Shown: positions 1-11,112 of the stretch, piece by piece
Layout of the letters: each line of letters begins with the position of its first letter
How positions within the stretch are numbered: the first letter of the stretch is position 1
Assembly: GCA_026182355.1 (NCBI GenBank)
Contig: JAPFBL010000048.1
Location: 310,001 to 374,000 of the forward strand
DNA length: 64,000 nucleotides
Source: Hermatobates lingyangjiaoensis
Taxonomy: Eukaryota > Arthropoda > Insecta > Hemiptera > Hermatobatidae
Direction of reading: 5' to 3'
Translations under genes and position numbers: made by a program
The notes under the pieces: generated by a model
Database searches by the model: none
The model's input: the letters and a program-made list of their open reading frames with translations, nothing else
Told to the model about the DNA's origin: nothing

Positions 1-482
1 TTAGAAATGGTTACTTATACCAGATAATAATACATGTAACTTAATACCTCATCTGATATTTATGTTAATTTGGAAAAAATATGCAGATGTACTACTTCAG
101 AACATGCTAAACTTCGGTTCAGATTTGACACCTTAAAGTTAATATTATGCTAAGTCTATTGGACTCATTTACTAATTTCAAAGAATTTTAGGAAAATTGC
201 CACATCTTACGAACTACTAACTGTATGAAAGTTTTGGAACTATCATTGGAAAGAGAATGAAATAAATCTATGTCTGCACACATTTAAGCATAAAATTTGA
301 TTATCAAGTTTTATAATCAAAACTGGATCAAATATGGTTAGTTAAATTTTCAAAAAAAAATCTGGGAAATAAAAGTTTTAATTGCTATACTGCTTAAATA
401 GTGGCACTCACAACTTCAACTTCAATTTATTTAGCTGTACAACTTCGATATAGTAAAAACATATCATATATGACTGTTGGAT
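1..482. other. Non-coding AT-rich sequence
   Basis: No ORF, splice-bounded exon or recognisable repeat is visible. If the CNNM gene is read on the minus strand, this is 3' intronic or flanking sequence where its CBS-domain exons might have been expected, but I see none. A short (TA)n run at about 484-497 marks the start of the neighbouring Penelope element. Confidence 0.5.
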
Positions 483-1648
483 TTATATATATATATAAAG
501 ATTTCACATAAACACGTGAAATAACAATCAATGATCAAACCACAATTCTCAAATTCACGATGGAAGAATAAGTAAGTGGTAATTTGCCCTTCTTAGATGT
601 CCTGATCCATAGGCTACCTAATGAGTTACGCATTAGTGTATATAGAAAACCTACGAATGTACTTGCATATGTTCACTTTTATTCTTCCCATCCAAAAAAT
701 GTTATAATTTCTATTTTTAGAAATATGTTTTTGAGGGCATTAAGAGTGTGCTCTCCTGAATTCATTAATGAAGAGATTAACAATATTAGGTCAATTGCCC
801 TTTCATTAAAATACACCTCATCTTATATCGATTTACCTTTGAAGGGTGCTAAAAAAACTTTCTCTAATACTTCAACAGAGCCCCGTACATTGTCAAATTC
901 TATAGTTTTGCCATATCATGAGTCCTTGGACCCCCTTCCAGTATTAGCAAAACAACTTGATTTCAATATAGTGTTTTCTAATCGTAATAATGTGGGTAAT
1001 ATGTTAATAAAAAAGCTCTCCCGGCGAATTGGAGTCCGGTGGTATTTATAAAATTCCGTGGAAAAATTAACATAAAATTTATATTGGTCAAACTGGTAAA
1101 TCATTAAAGACACGTGTAAAACAACACCAATACAACACCAACGTAAGTAGACAGGAAAAAAGTAGTACCTTATTCTTGCATATAAAAAATGAAAATCATC
1201 ATATTCATTGGACAGGAGCTAAATTTATTACCTATGAAAAATCAATGTTGTTAAGAAATATTATTGAATCGTCTCTAATTAAATTTAATAGATCAAATAT
1301 TATAAACATTAGTAACGGACTCTTCAAACTTGATACTTTCGTTACGAGGGCAATAGCTCCTTGTAAGAGGATTGACAGCTAGCGGATAGTTTTTTACTTT
1401 TTCTTACTGTACTCCTTTGTTTCCTCAAACATCCCGTTCTGAACATTAGTCCTTTCCTGCGCTTTCACACTTTTAAAATACCACTCTTCCCTCCCACTCT
1501 TCTCAACCCCTCACCAGATGTTCTCTGCATCTAGTGTTTCAGTTGGGTTTTTGACTCTGGCGAAGACCGCTTATTACGGTTGAAAGATCTTAGTCTTGTT
1601 TTCCCATTTTCTTATTGTGGTTTGATCATTGATATATATATATTCAGC
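483..1648 (+). mobile_element. Penelope-like element, family 1, tail-out copy
   Basis: A 5'-truncated Penelope-like retroelement. From about 547 it matches the family-1 copy at 24797-26395 (in opposite orientation): end of reverse transcriptase, GIY-YIG endonuclease, then a 3' UTR ending near 1645 in a (TA)n run. Positions 499-545 carry the same 3' terminus in inverted orientation, including the hairpin TTTCACATAAACACGTGAAA. The insertion is therefore a very unequal inverted pair with both 3' ends outward. (TA)n flanks both sides. The 3' UTR holds the hammerhead-like motif at about 1553-1596. Confidence 0.8.
560..1382 (+). pseudogene. PLE RT C-terminus plus GIY-YIG endonuclease, broken
   Basis: Two ORF pieces (584-1051 and 1176-1382) are separated by disruptions. 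Piece one matches the RT thumb region of the 25.4-26.4 kb copy (PFLDVLIHRLPNELR, RKPTNVLAYVHFYSSHPKN). Near 1018-1030 the frame shifts relative to that copy. In the following GIY-YIG motif, the Cys-containing segment reads with a premature stop (KIPWKN then stop). Piece two is the endonuclease C-terminus (HHIHWTGAKFITYEKS, SLIKFNRSNIINISNGLFK). In PLEs, RT and endonuclease form one protein that primes reverse transcription at a nicked target. This copy is inactive. Confidence 0.85.
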
Positions 1649-2573
1649 ATACATATGTATGCAAAGTTGTTCGACGACATATTTAGCAGAGGGATGCAGA
1701 GGCTACTGACGAATGAAAGGTAATAATTTAATAAATAATGTCTTTGAAAGTTTGTTTCTCCTTCAAAAGTCAACAGAAGATTTTTGAATTTTTAGTTCCA
1801 CAAAATCAGGTAATAATATGAAAGCAACGCTTCTTGAACACATTGGTTCTATATCGAACAACAGAGTTTGTCTTCTTGCAGTTTAACTTCAGTAAAAATG
1901 AATTATACCAACTTATTAAATAAACATTGTAACTTGATATGGAAGGTCAAACAGATATAGCTGTTTGAAGGAGAAGGTAGAATCGGCTATAGGAAGTGAC
2001 AGTTTAAACTTCAATGGCTCTATGATAACGAGGAAAGAGGTGGACGAGATAAGCATAAAGCGTTGTTGATGTAATTTCCAAGTATGAGTAAATACCAATA
2101 GTAACTCACTTTTCACGAATGTGTCCTCTCCTGGATATAATGATTTAAGTTGAAAGGTAAAATTAAACAGCCTTAGAAGCATTCCTGTCGTATTTCATTG
2201 CATAAAATGCATTCAATGCTGGTACATTAGCAATGTAAGTTAACCAAAATCCTTTGATTACATGAATAATCAAAAAAATTACATCATCCCAAAATAATTT
2301 ACATATTTCGGTAAATAATCAGACATCTGGTTTAGAAATTCATTAGAATTATTAAATAATACAGTAAAATTTAGTCTTTAAAAATACAGTCTAAAAAAAA
2401 TGTTTAATCTGTATTTTTAGTTATAGACAAATTGGTTTATAGTTAGAAAAATGAAATTCAATGAATAATTATTATATTCTTTTAAAAAACTGTACTATTC
2501 AATATTTTATCAGACAAACATAAAAACGATATATAAGAAAAATAATATAAGAAAATAAAGGACGGATACTTAC
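1649..2573. other. Non-coding, presumed CNNM intron
   Basis: AT-rich, with no convincing exon. The open frame at 1916-2182 on the minus strand lacks splice signals and family similarity. It lies directly 3' of the 2574 donor on the minus strand, so it is most likely intron. Confidence 0.5.
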
Positions 2574-3245
2574 AATATTCACCTTGACGAGTTCCTTAAG
2601 ACGCTCTCGTGTGAAGACTGCTCCAATTTCCTCACCAAGCACCCTGTCCAGGATCTTACTGATGGGGTAAGAGAGAGGAAAGGTGACCAACATGACCATC
2701 TTGGTAACGCCTATGGTCTTGGCTCCAACGGCGAGTCCATGGCGAGAACAGATGGCTTGAGGAGTGATCTCACCGAAGACGACAATCATGAGCGTGGATG
2801 CTATGACTGCCACGACACCCGAGGTCAGGTCGTCCAGCAGAATCGTGAATGTTGAGTTCACCATTACGTTCCCCAGGAGGATGCTGCACAGTAAATAGTT
2901 ACCGTGCTTCCGAATAGGTTGGATTGTTCGTGCATAACTACGTTCTTGTTCTGTTCCCGTGTTAGAGATGATTTTTAAGTCGGTTTGGTCAAGCGACATG
3001 AGCCCAAGATTGAGGCCTGAAAACAGACTCGAAAAGGTGAGACAGATGAGGATGATGATGACGGACGCCCAGAGAGGGAGGATTTTTGAGTAGGACTTGA
3101 TGGCATGGTGGGGCATCGAGCCAAGGTGTAGCCAAAGCCGAGTGTTGTTTGTCTCGGCGCGGTAGCACAGATAGTATATTGTGCCCGAGCGCCCGACTTC
3201 TGGTAACTCCACTCGCACCAGTGTACCGTTCTCGTCCGTTTGTAC
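2574..3245 (-). CDS. CNNM metal transport protein, exon with DUF21 membrane domain
   Basis: Internal exon of 224 codons. On the minus strand it runs from acceptor TTTCTTGTGCACAG|GTACAA at 3245 to donor AATATT|GTAAGT at 2574, phase 0 at both ends. Residues 1-45 are the end of the extracellular domain (IYYLCYR, LWLHLG). About 50-80 is the first membrane segment, ending in [26 protein letters not shown] starts the second segment. [19 protein letters not shown] is the hallmark DUF21 motif after the third, and a fourth segment ends near [10 protein letters not shown]. The last residues ([13 protein letters not shown]) enter the juxtamembrane helix before the CBS pair. CNNM proteins act in Mg2+ extrusion and homeostasis at the plasma membrane, either as transporters or as regulators. 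The CBS and cyclic-nucleotide-like domains are not in the window. GC content is well above the surroundings. This is a secure family call; the Drosophila relative is unextended. Confidence 0.93.
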
Positions 3246-5605
3246 CTGTGCACAAGAAACAAACTCAGCTTAATACTCCTCATTATAACTGAGAAATCAA
3301 ATAGATCGGGTGATATCAAGCTCAAATGGGAAGTCACACTGACTTCAACAAGCACCAACCTTCAGGGGCCTACCTTGTATTAGCCGACCAACTATTAACA
3401 AGCCTAGCAACGCTCTACTGGCAACATAAATACTTTAATTCTCAGAAATCAGAAAGAGCAGCATTACTAGGTTTTTCTGTGGCTTAGTCCATGAAGTCAT
3501 TTGACTAGGCCACAGTTAACTGGTTCAAAACTGATTTAGTTGTCTGTTTGGGTTGTCTAGATTTTGTGTGTCTAGTATACTGAAATAGTGTTAGTAACTT
3601 AGATGATTATGTAATTTGATAGAATTGATGTACTTTAAATTTAAAAGAAGACATTATTGCTGCTGGTTTATCAATCTTTGAAGGCATCTGAAACACTTTA
3701 CCTCGAACAACTTGTGGCATATAAAGTTAATAATAGTGATATCACAACATGAATCAGAAAATGATACAATTAAAACTATACACTCATATGAATACCGTTG
3801 AATATAGGACATCATTTTAGAAAGTGCTTAACTCTACTTCTTGTAAAGATCAACTTAAAGATAGCTTTAGTGATTTGTAAATTTGTTTAAAAATTGCAGT
3901 ATTTTAATCATTAATTTGTCATTATACCTTGGAACCATTGAGGAATCATCGTCAGAGGTGTAGCTTTCCAGCATACCCTTAATCCTACCCTCAAAAAGAA
4001 AAAGAGAACTAAACCAATGATGAACTGAATTCTGGAAACTGAAGCTATAATAACGGTGGGATTAATGCACTGCTGTGTTTGAGAATGGAATGAGATTAGT
4101 GAATGGAACCTGAGGCTGGTGTGGGACAACAGAGGCGTTGATTAGATCAAGACTAATAAACCCACGAGTGAGGCCATGCAAACAATCACCAGTCAATTGC
4201 CTCAACAGGGAGTCCCGCTTTGTCGCACGCAGCAGTCACGAGTTAGCCTCCGACACAGCGCAGCTAACCACCTCAAACCACACTCCTACAACCAGTAACA
4301 CGCACAGCGTGTGTCTCCCAATTAGCATCTTTACAGTTAAGGGTTTTATGGGTGGTCTTAAACACCCTTGAACAGTGACCTTTACGCAAACCACAGTTCT
4401 TGTACATAAATAAAAATCAAGAAATTAATTTGACGAAGGAAGAAAACGAATCATAATTCTAAATGGAAGCCTCAGAGGTTTAGACCAGTAGATTCCAAAC
4501 TGGAGAGAGACACTTCCCAAAGAAATATTACAAAGATTACAATTTGGAGGAGATTTGAAACTTGGAAATTTAAATATACATGTAAACGACATACAGATCA
4601 CCTTAATAAGAAAATGATTTTGATAGACACTGTTGGCAGTCAAGCCAACACCCAAGATCATGTGTTGTCAGGTTGTAGATATCTGAGAAACAAAGCCCTC
4701 TCAGCATGAGAATGTGATCAAAACCTTTGAAAACCTCCAGCTGATACGCTAGAGCATCAGATTGACCAAGCCTCAGAGTCTTTGAGTTCCAATCATTTAA
4801 CCCTTCCATTTTATTTAAACTTTGCTTTTCATGTTCTTTTCATGAAATGAAGTTTCAGAGCTTTGTTCACGAATGTAGAAGACCAGATCTACTAGTATGC
4901 ATGAAATTAGTTCTGCGGTGTTTTTTTTTTATTATTATTGTTAGTGATTTCTAAAGGCACTTAGATGCTTTGGTTGAAATTACATGACATTCGAAGATGG
5001 AATAAAACTACGTTCTCGTTGTAACAAATTAAAAATATAAGGAGATTAAATTTAGTTTGAATAAATACAAACAATTAGGTTTATATTTTCTTTCAAGGAA
5101 CGTTAGTTGATATCTAACAAGAAGAACATACATAAGAATCTTGAATATTCACAGCGATCTCTCCTTATTGATAATCCTTCGTGTAGTCATGTAAAGATTA
5201 ATAATAATAATCTCAAGATAATTTTTAATAATGTTCGCTCAATCACAACATAAATTAAAAACATTAATAAAAATAATAATGTGTATGTATTATAGCTTTT
5301 TATATTCTTATGCAGCGTGCTTCACAACAATAAATAAGTTGAATCTATTTTATTTTTTTAGCATGTTCAGTTAACAAGACTAATTTCCCTATATTTGACT
5401 TTAGCAAAAGAGACCTAAGATGAGAGGAAAGTCCAGCTCTTAGGCGGCGACCTATGAGTGTCTAATCTCGGACAACCATTCAACCTAACCCTCAAACAGA
5501 GTAGGTAGGTTCGGCTTCTCTCAGTGAGCTCGAGAAAAAAAAAAGATTTAAATAGTATTAGCTGGACGATAAAAGAGACTGGAATAAATATGTCATGGAA
5601 GTTAC
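3246..5605 (-). other. CNNM intron
   Basis: Intron between two phase-0 CNNM exon ends (donor CTCAAG|GTAACT at 5606, acceptor at 3245). It contains a GC-richer block at about 3910-4380 and another at about 4640-4810, both of unknown origin and possibly old repeats. The ORFs there overlap on both strands and show no family motif. A T9-10 run lies near 4921. Nothing else is recognisable. Confidence 0.6.
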
Positions 5606-5873
5606 CTTGAGTGGCTTTGAAGTAAGGTATTCACACTGCTTGCCGGGCGGACCAGGGCGATCGGTGAGGACAAGAGTGGTATCGGGAGCGAAGCCATAAC
5701 CAAACAGCCGGAGCACGGCAGCAGAACCGAGTAAGATCTCCGGAGTGCCATCATCCGCTGGGTACCAGGGAAAGTCAGCCGATTCAACTCGTAGCCCAAG
5801 CAACTTCAAACTTACTTCGTTTTCCTTTACTTCTGTTTCCACAACAGTCTCTTCCGGGCTTCTTCGATGTCTC
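5606..5873 (-). CDS. CNNM metal transport protein, extracellular-domain exon
   Basis: Exon bounded by acceptor GTTATAG|GAGACATCG at 5873 and donor CTCAAG|GTAACT at 5606. The first base completes a codon begun upstream, then RHRRSPEETVVETEVK follows. The remainder is the CNNM N-terminal extracellular domain: LKLLGLRVESADFPWYPADD, then AAVLRLFGYGFAPDTTLVLT and GPPGKQC, typical of the 'RLFG.GF ... G..C' pattern of CNNMs. Read in phase 0 into the next exon it gives [23 protein letters not shown], a continuous domain. Codon usage is GC-rich like the 2574-3245 exon. An upstream exon with a signal peptide is required; see 36086-36597. Confidence 0.88.
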
Positions 5874-8800
5874 CTATAACATATTTATTTCAGATCTAGA
5901 GAATTTAATTACAAAACTAATAAATGTAATACATAAAAAATATAACTATATTTCTCTTAAGATTATCTACTATACTTCAAAAAATTGTTTCGAGCGTCAG
6001 GCATTAGGCGTATATTTGGTAACCAGTCAGGAACATGTCGTTGAAAATATTTTATCACCGAACAATCAACAAATTATACGAAAAGAACAAAAACACAATA
6101 CATGGTTTTAATGAATCTGAAAACACCTTCCTATTTGTTAGGAAAAAGCTATACATTACCAGAAGTGGTTAGTTTTAGTTTTCCCAAAACTCAAACTCCA
6201 TCTAATTTCACAAAGGGGTAGTAATGGAGTGATTAAGCGCCACCAATAGCCTAAAACACTCAACTCCGACTTTCGGCCTTCACGAGGCTACACTGTTAAC
6301 CTGCTATACCCAGGGACAAACGAAAGAGGAGGAGAAGGTGATCAGGGGCTGGGCCTGACCACCTTCGGTTCCCATCCTTCCTAATCCCCAAATTCCCTCC
6401 TTTTATCCCAGCTCCAATCTAAGGTGTTCCGGTGGTCAGATTAATAGAAATTATTAATTTCTAACAGGATATATTGTCCTGTTCAGGACAACATTCCTTT
6501 TGTAAGGACTCAATTCCAATTAAGTTAGCATTTGCCATGACTGTTATAAGTGTCAAGGAGAGACTGTAGAAAGTTTTAGTTCATTTATGTAAAACAGAAT
6601 TTCAACATGGTCAATTGAATGTTACTGTCAGTAGGGTCAAACAGAAAGAAAACGTGAAGGTTTTTTTTTTTTGGAAAATTCAAATTGTACAAAACATCTA
6701 AATAAAGAGAACTGTCTTAAAAATATGTCCATTATCCTCTTTATTACAAATGAATTAATTTAGAGTTTATCTGCATTTACGTGAACATGATTGCATTAAA
6801 AAGAAAGGTGTTGGATGACCCAACGGGTCACGGGTAATCTAGTTATCTATAAATATATAAAACTCAAGCTTATATCTGTTTTTGTGTCCTTTCGAATTAT
6901 AGAAATAACGAAATGTAATCCAATTTGAAAAGGAGAGGTCTCATATTTCTGCAAAGTTTCCTGGTCAAGTTTTCGTATAAAAACTCCCCAACAAATTAGT
7001 ACATATATATTTTACAAAAATGTAATTACGCCCAAGAAGTTGCTTTTTCTTTGCAAGTTTTCGATCAGTTTAATGAGTCATACTTTTTCCTGTGTGTTCC
7101 TAACCAATATATCGCTTATTACATCTTGAAGAGTTCTATATGAATGAATTTTGATATCACGTCTAAGCCTCAATATGAAGAAGTAGTAAGTATGAAAAAT
7201 TGATACTGAAATATTCAATTTAAATGTTTAAAAAATGACTTCAGAGTAAATCTAACGTGCGAAGTTAATTGAAAATTGATTTTCTGCAGCTAGAAAAAGT
7301 TTATTCTTAGAAACATTTTACTCTATGACATCACCTTAAGCCCAAAAATTTCCAAAAACTGTAAAAGAATAAAACTGTCATTTGCTTACATTTTCACACT
7401 CATCACGCGTTTTATATGTTTAGTTTACTACCACATAGTATTCTTGAAATAAATCAATTTCAACATTTTAACTGATTTTAAACTTTGAAAATTCATTTGA
7501 AAAAACTCATTTAAAACAGAAAATACATTTTTAATGAAAATTCTCAAAAAAAAAGCTTAAAGCATAAAATAAACCGAAAATTAATAAAAGTATTAAAAAA
7601 AACTTAAGAAAATTATGTGATGGTAATTGTTCGTCTGTATATGCGTGTATTATATGCCATTACTGGCTTTTTTTTTGTATAAATTAATTGAAGGTCATTT
7701 TATTCCCGTTTCGATTAGCAAGCAATTGTTGAATATCAACCATGATCCTTTGCTAATCATCTTTAAAAATACCAACTTCGTCATCTTCTCATATTTCGGG
7801 GAAAACCAATGGTACAAATACAGAACCAGTGTACTTGAGTGAGTCTCATTGTATACGCGATGACTCACCATTGTGTTACTGTTATTGTGTTATACATTGT
7901 GTTCTCTGTTACTCCAGTAACAGAGATATAACTGGATCATCACTGCAATAGATTAATTTTTTTTTTTAATTACCCTTGTACTGATAATGCAACTTCACTT
8001 CGATTAAACATACAAAAAGGTTGTTAAATCCTTGGGATCAAATGCACTGCAATATCTCTAAATAATATAGGAAATGTTCACTTATTTCTCCAAATGCTAC
8101 TGATAGCATTCACATTTCATTGAGTATCCCAATTTACAAAGCACTAAAGAACAAAAGTCATCTAGCTAAAGATAATCAAAAACTATTCTCGCAAAACGAG
8201 GAGTCAAAAAATATTATTCCATTTAACTTTACTATTCATTGAACCTAGAAATGTCCAAATTATGAAAATCAATTGGTAAAATAAACATTGATTTTGTTCT
8301 TTGACGATTAATTCTTTGTCACCTACACCGAAAGTACTGTTGAAAGGAGTGGTTCGTAGCCAGTGGGGAATTCCTCACTGGCAGGGTATGGCGGAGTTGG
8401 CAAATGGGGAATGGCTCGGTCAGATAAAAGAACCACTGCTTCGAAATTTAATACATAAAAAGGTTGACTTACTTTACAAATCACAACCATTTATAGACTT
8501 TTTTAATAACAAAAACAACCAATATATAAGGTATTCTAAGTTAAGTTTGGGTTAAACAAGTAAAAGTCTTATTAACCTGTATGCGTCAAGTGTTGCATTC
8601 TTTTTGGTATGTTTTTCTTGACTTGGTACATTCAGAAAAAACCTAAAAACTTTTCAAATGTATTTTATTTATGTACTAAACATTACATGGGTTAAAATCG
8701 CATTTGTCAAAGACCGATGCTATGGAGAGAAATAGAGAATTGGTTCACTAAATAGTGGGGAATTGGAGAAAAGAACCACTGGTTTAGAGTGTTACAATAC

Positions 8801-9751
8801 ATTCTGATTTTAACACATAATGAACATAGTATGCCCAATGGCTTCATGTCTTCTATTATAGACGGCAAGGTCGAATTGTCCATTTCGACAAAAAAAGGTT
8901 CAGGGTCATGCCAAGATTTTGGCACGAACGTCACACGCTAACAGTAGATCGGGACACACCAAAACTGGCATGGGAGTAGTGTTTTGATCATTCATACATA
9001 TAAATGCAGTATTTAAATAACGTAGCTAATTGTTTGCACTTCCACCATGTTTATTGTTGCAGTGATAAAGGATATTAGCCTGCAATCTTATCCATCTTTC
9101 CGTGCGTTTCTCCAAGTTCCTATTAACTTGTCTACATATTTTATAATGCTTAATTTTCTATTTTAACATTTTATATAAAATGATTGTCATAACAATAATA
9201 TAATTTGTTGCATAACCTTTTATTACGGATACTTTTTCATTATATTTTTGTTATTTGTCATTAAGAGAACGTTGGTTATCGGTTAGGTAACATACAGGGA
9301 GGAAACCCGTTAATGTGACCAAAATATATGCCAAAATGCGACTTCTAATGCATTAACACTTTTCTAAATTATATATGAACTAATATTTCGACTTTTTACA
9401 CCAAAACATGATCAGGAACATTTTCAAGAAAATTTTATTCATCTATAGTGAGAATGGACACATAGACGTAGACTTTACTTTTATAAATATACATTCCATA
9501 TACAACACAAGCTCTTAAAGGCCATGGTGGGACTGAAACTTAACTCAATAGGTTCCATATCATTTGACAGGTGTCCTTGTGATGGTGTATCACCACAGAT
9601 TTGAGACCATGTACTGTTTAGCTGCCCAATTCTAAACCAAGAATTCATAGACCTTAAAGACTTTCAAAAACTTTTATAGTGTGTATTTTATCGTTTAATT
9701 TAATGTAGTATAATGTTTAATGTAATCTTAATGTGTATTTTACTGTATAAA
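5874..9751. other. Non-coding, presumed intron
   Basis: No supported gene. GC-richer patches at about 6170-6440 and 8330-8440 / 8700-8950 look like old dispersed repeats, but I cannot name them. The ORFs there lack splice context and family motifs. The rest is AT-rich simple sequence with short A/T runs. Confidence 0.45.
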
Positions 9752-10008
9752 TGAGCCGTTTATTTTGAAAGTGGCCTAATTCCATTTTCCAAAAAAATTT
9801 AGCTAGCTATTTAAATAATTACATTTTTACGTTATCTTTACCTTTTGCAGCAAATTGTACAAAATTTATTTAAAATTACAAAGAATTTTTATAACAAAAA
9901 AGTTGATAAATAAAATGACAATATTTTTAAATTTTGTAAAACGCAAACCCTTAAATATCTCGATTTTAACATAAATGGAATTAGGCCACTTTCAAAATAA
10001 GCGGCTCA
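9752..10008. mobile_element. MITE with ~37-bp terminal inverted repeats
   Basis: The left end TGAGCCGTTTATTTTGAAAG (continuing GTGGCCTAATTCCATTT) is repeated as its reverse complement at about 9973-10008 with few mismatches. The ~180-bp interior is AT-rich and non-coding. The structure is that of a small non-autonomous DNA transposon. No clear target duplication is visible, so the superfamily is unassigned. Confidence 0.75.
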
Positions 10009-10069
10009 AATAAGATTTTATACAGCATGTAATATACTACTATATGGAGCATGCTAAATAAATGGATTT

Positions 10070-10672
10070 TAAAAAAAAACATTCCACATGAACACTTAGT
10101 AATACCATTAACATATGAAAAACATTCCACATGTACACTTAGTAATACCATTAACATATGAAAAACATTCCACATGTACACTTAGTAATACCATTAACAT
10201 ATGAAAAACATTCCACATGTACACTTAAGTAATACCATTAACATATGAAAAACATTCCACATGTACACTTAGTAATACCATTAACATATGAAAAACATTC
10301 CACATGTACACTTAGTAATACCATTAACATATGAAAAACATTCCACATGTACACTTAATAATACCATTAACATATGAAAAACATTCCACATGTACACTTA
10401 GTAATACCATTAACATATGAAAAACATTCCACATGAACACTTAGTAATACCATTAACATATGAAAAACATTCCACATGTACCTTAGTAATACCATTAACA
10501 TATGAAAAACATTTCACTTAGTAATACCATTAACATATGAAAAACATTCCACATGTACACTTAGTAATACCATTAACATATGAAAAACATTCCACATGTA
10601 CACTTAATAATACCATTAACATATGAAAAACATTCCACATGTACACTTAGTAATACCATTAACATATGAAAA
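10070..10672. repeat. 43-bp tandem repeat (minisatellite), about 14 copies
   Basis: Near-perfect head-to-tail copies of a 43-bp unit containing CACTTAGTAATACCATTAAC and ATATGAAAAACATTCCACAT. Most differences are single bases, with one short unit near 10510 and a one-base insertion near 10228. The array is non-coding and directly follows the MITE. Confidence 0.97.
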
Positions 10673-10698
10673 TTGCAGATTACGTAATATACGAAAAC

Positions 10699-11112
10699 TT
10701 AGCAACGTAGGAAAATGCCGAACCTTATGAAAAGATAGTGGCATGGATCACATATTTTAAGAATATGTGAAATATAAATGTGAAATTTCAGGAATATGAA
10801 ACAATGTACTAAGATCTGCACTGGTTCCAGGGGAAGGCTTTCAATGATGAAGATATTTCGGATGGCTGTTAAGTAAGGGTTATAAGGATGATTGAGTTTA
10901 AGTTGTTTGGCTAGGATGCTGACAAGACGAACGTTTTGCGATTGACCTGCCAGTAACACCGCCTTCACTCCCAAGTCTTCTACGATTCTGACCATCGCAT
11001 GCCTGCCAGCCACTCTACTCAAAACATGCCAGCCATCTATTTCATCAATACAGTATACCAACAATCTTATATTGAAACCCCTAAATGCATTACGTTCGCA
11101 TACTTTCAACAT
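10699..11112 (-). CDS. Unidentified coding-like ORF, possible exon(s)
   Basis: A 137-codon open frame of markedly higher GC than its surroundings. The most protein-like part runs from VYCIDEIDGWHVLSRVAG through MVRIVEDLGVKAVLLAGQ, LVSILAKQLKLNHPYNPY and FIIESLPLEPVQ (about 10800-11060). The ends of the frame look random, so real exon limits may be internal; minus-strand GCATTTAG|GGGTTTC near 11075 could be an acceptor. No membrane segment or signal peptide is visible. I do not recognise the family. It lies on the same strand inside the presumed 30 kb CNNM intron, so it could be part of a nested gene, a decayed gene or an unfamiliar transposon protein. Confidence 0.35.
   Translation of the reverse strand: MLKVCERNAFRGFNIRLLVYCIDEIDGWHVLSRVAGRHAMVRIVEDLGVKAVLLAGQSQNVRLVSILAKQLKLNHPYNPYLTAIRNIFIIESLPLEPVQILVHCFIFLKFHIYISHILKICDPCHYLFIRFGIFLRC

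Noticed and set aside
1916..2182. 88-residue minus ORF as a CNNM CBS-domain exon
   Set aside because: No CBS similarity, no donor or acceptor in phase with the 2574 donor.
10070..10672. Regular repeats resembling a CRISPR array
   Set aside because: Units are directly contiguous without unique spacers, and the genome is clearly eukaryotic. It is a minisatellite.
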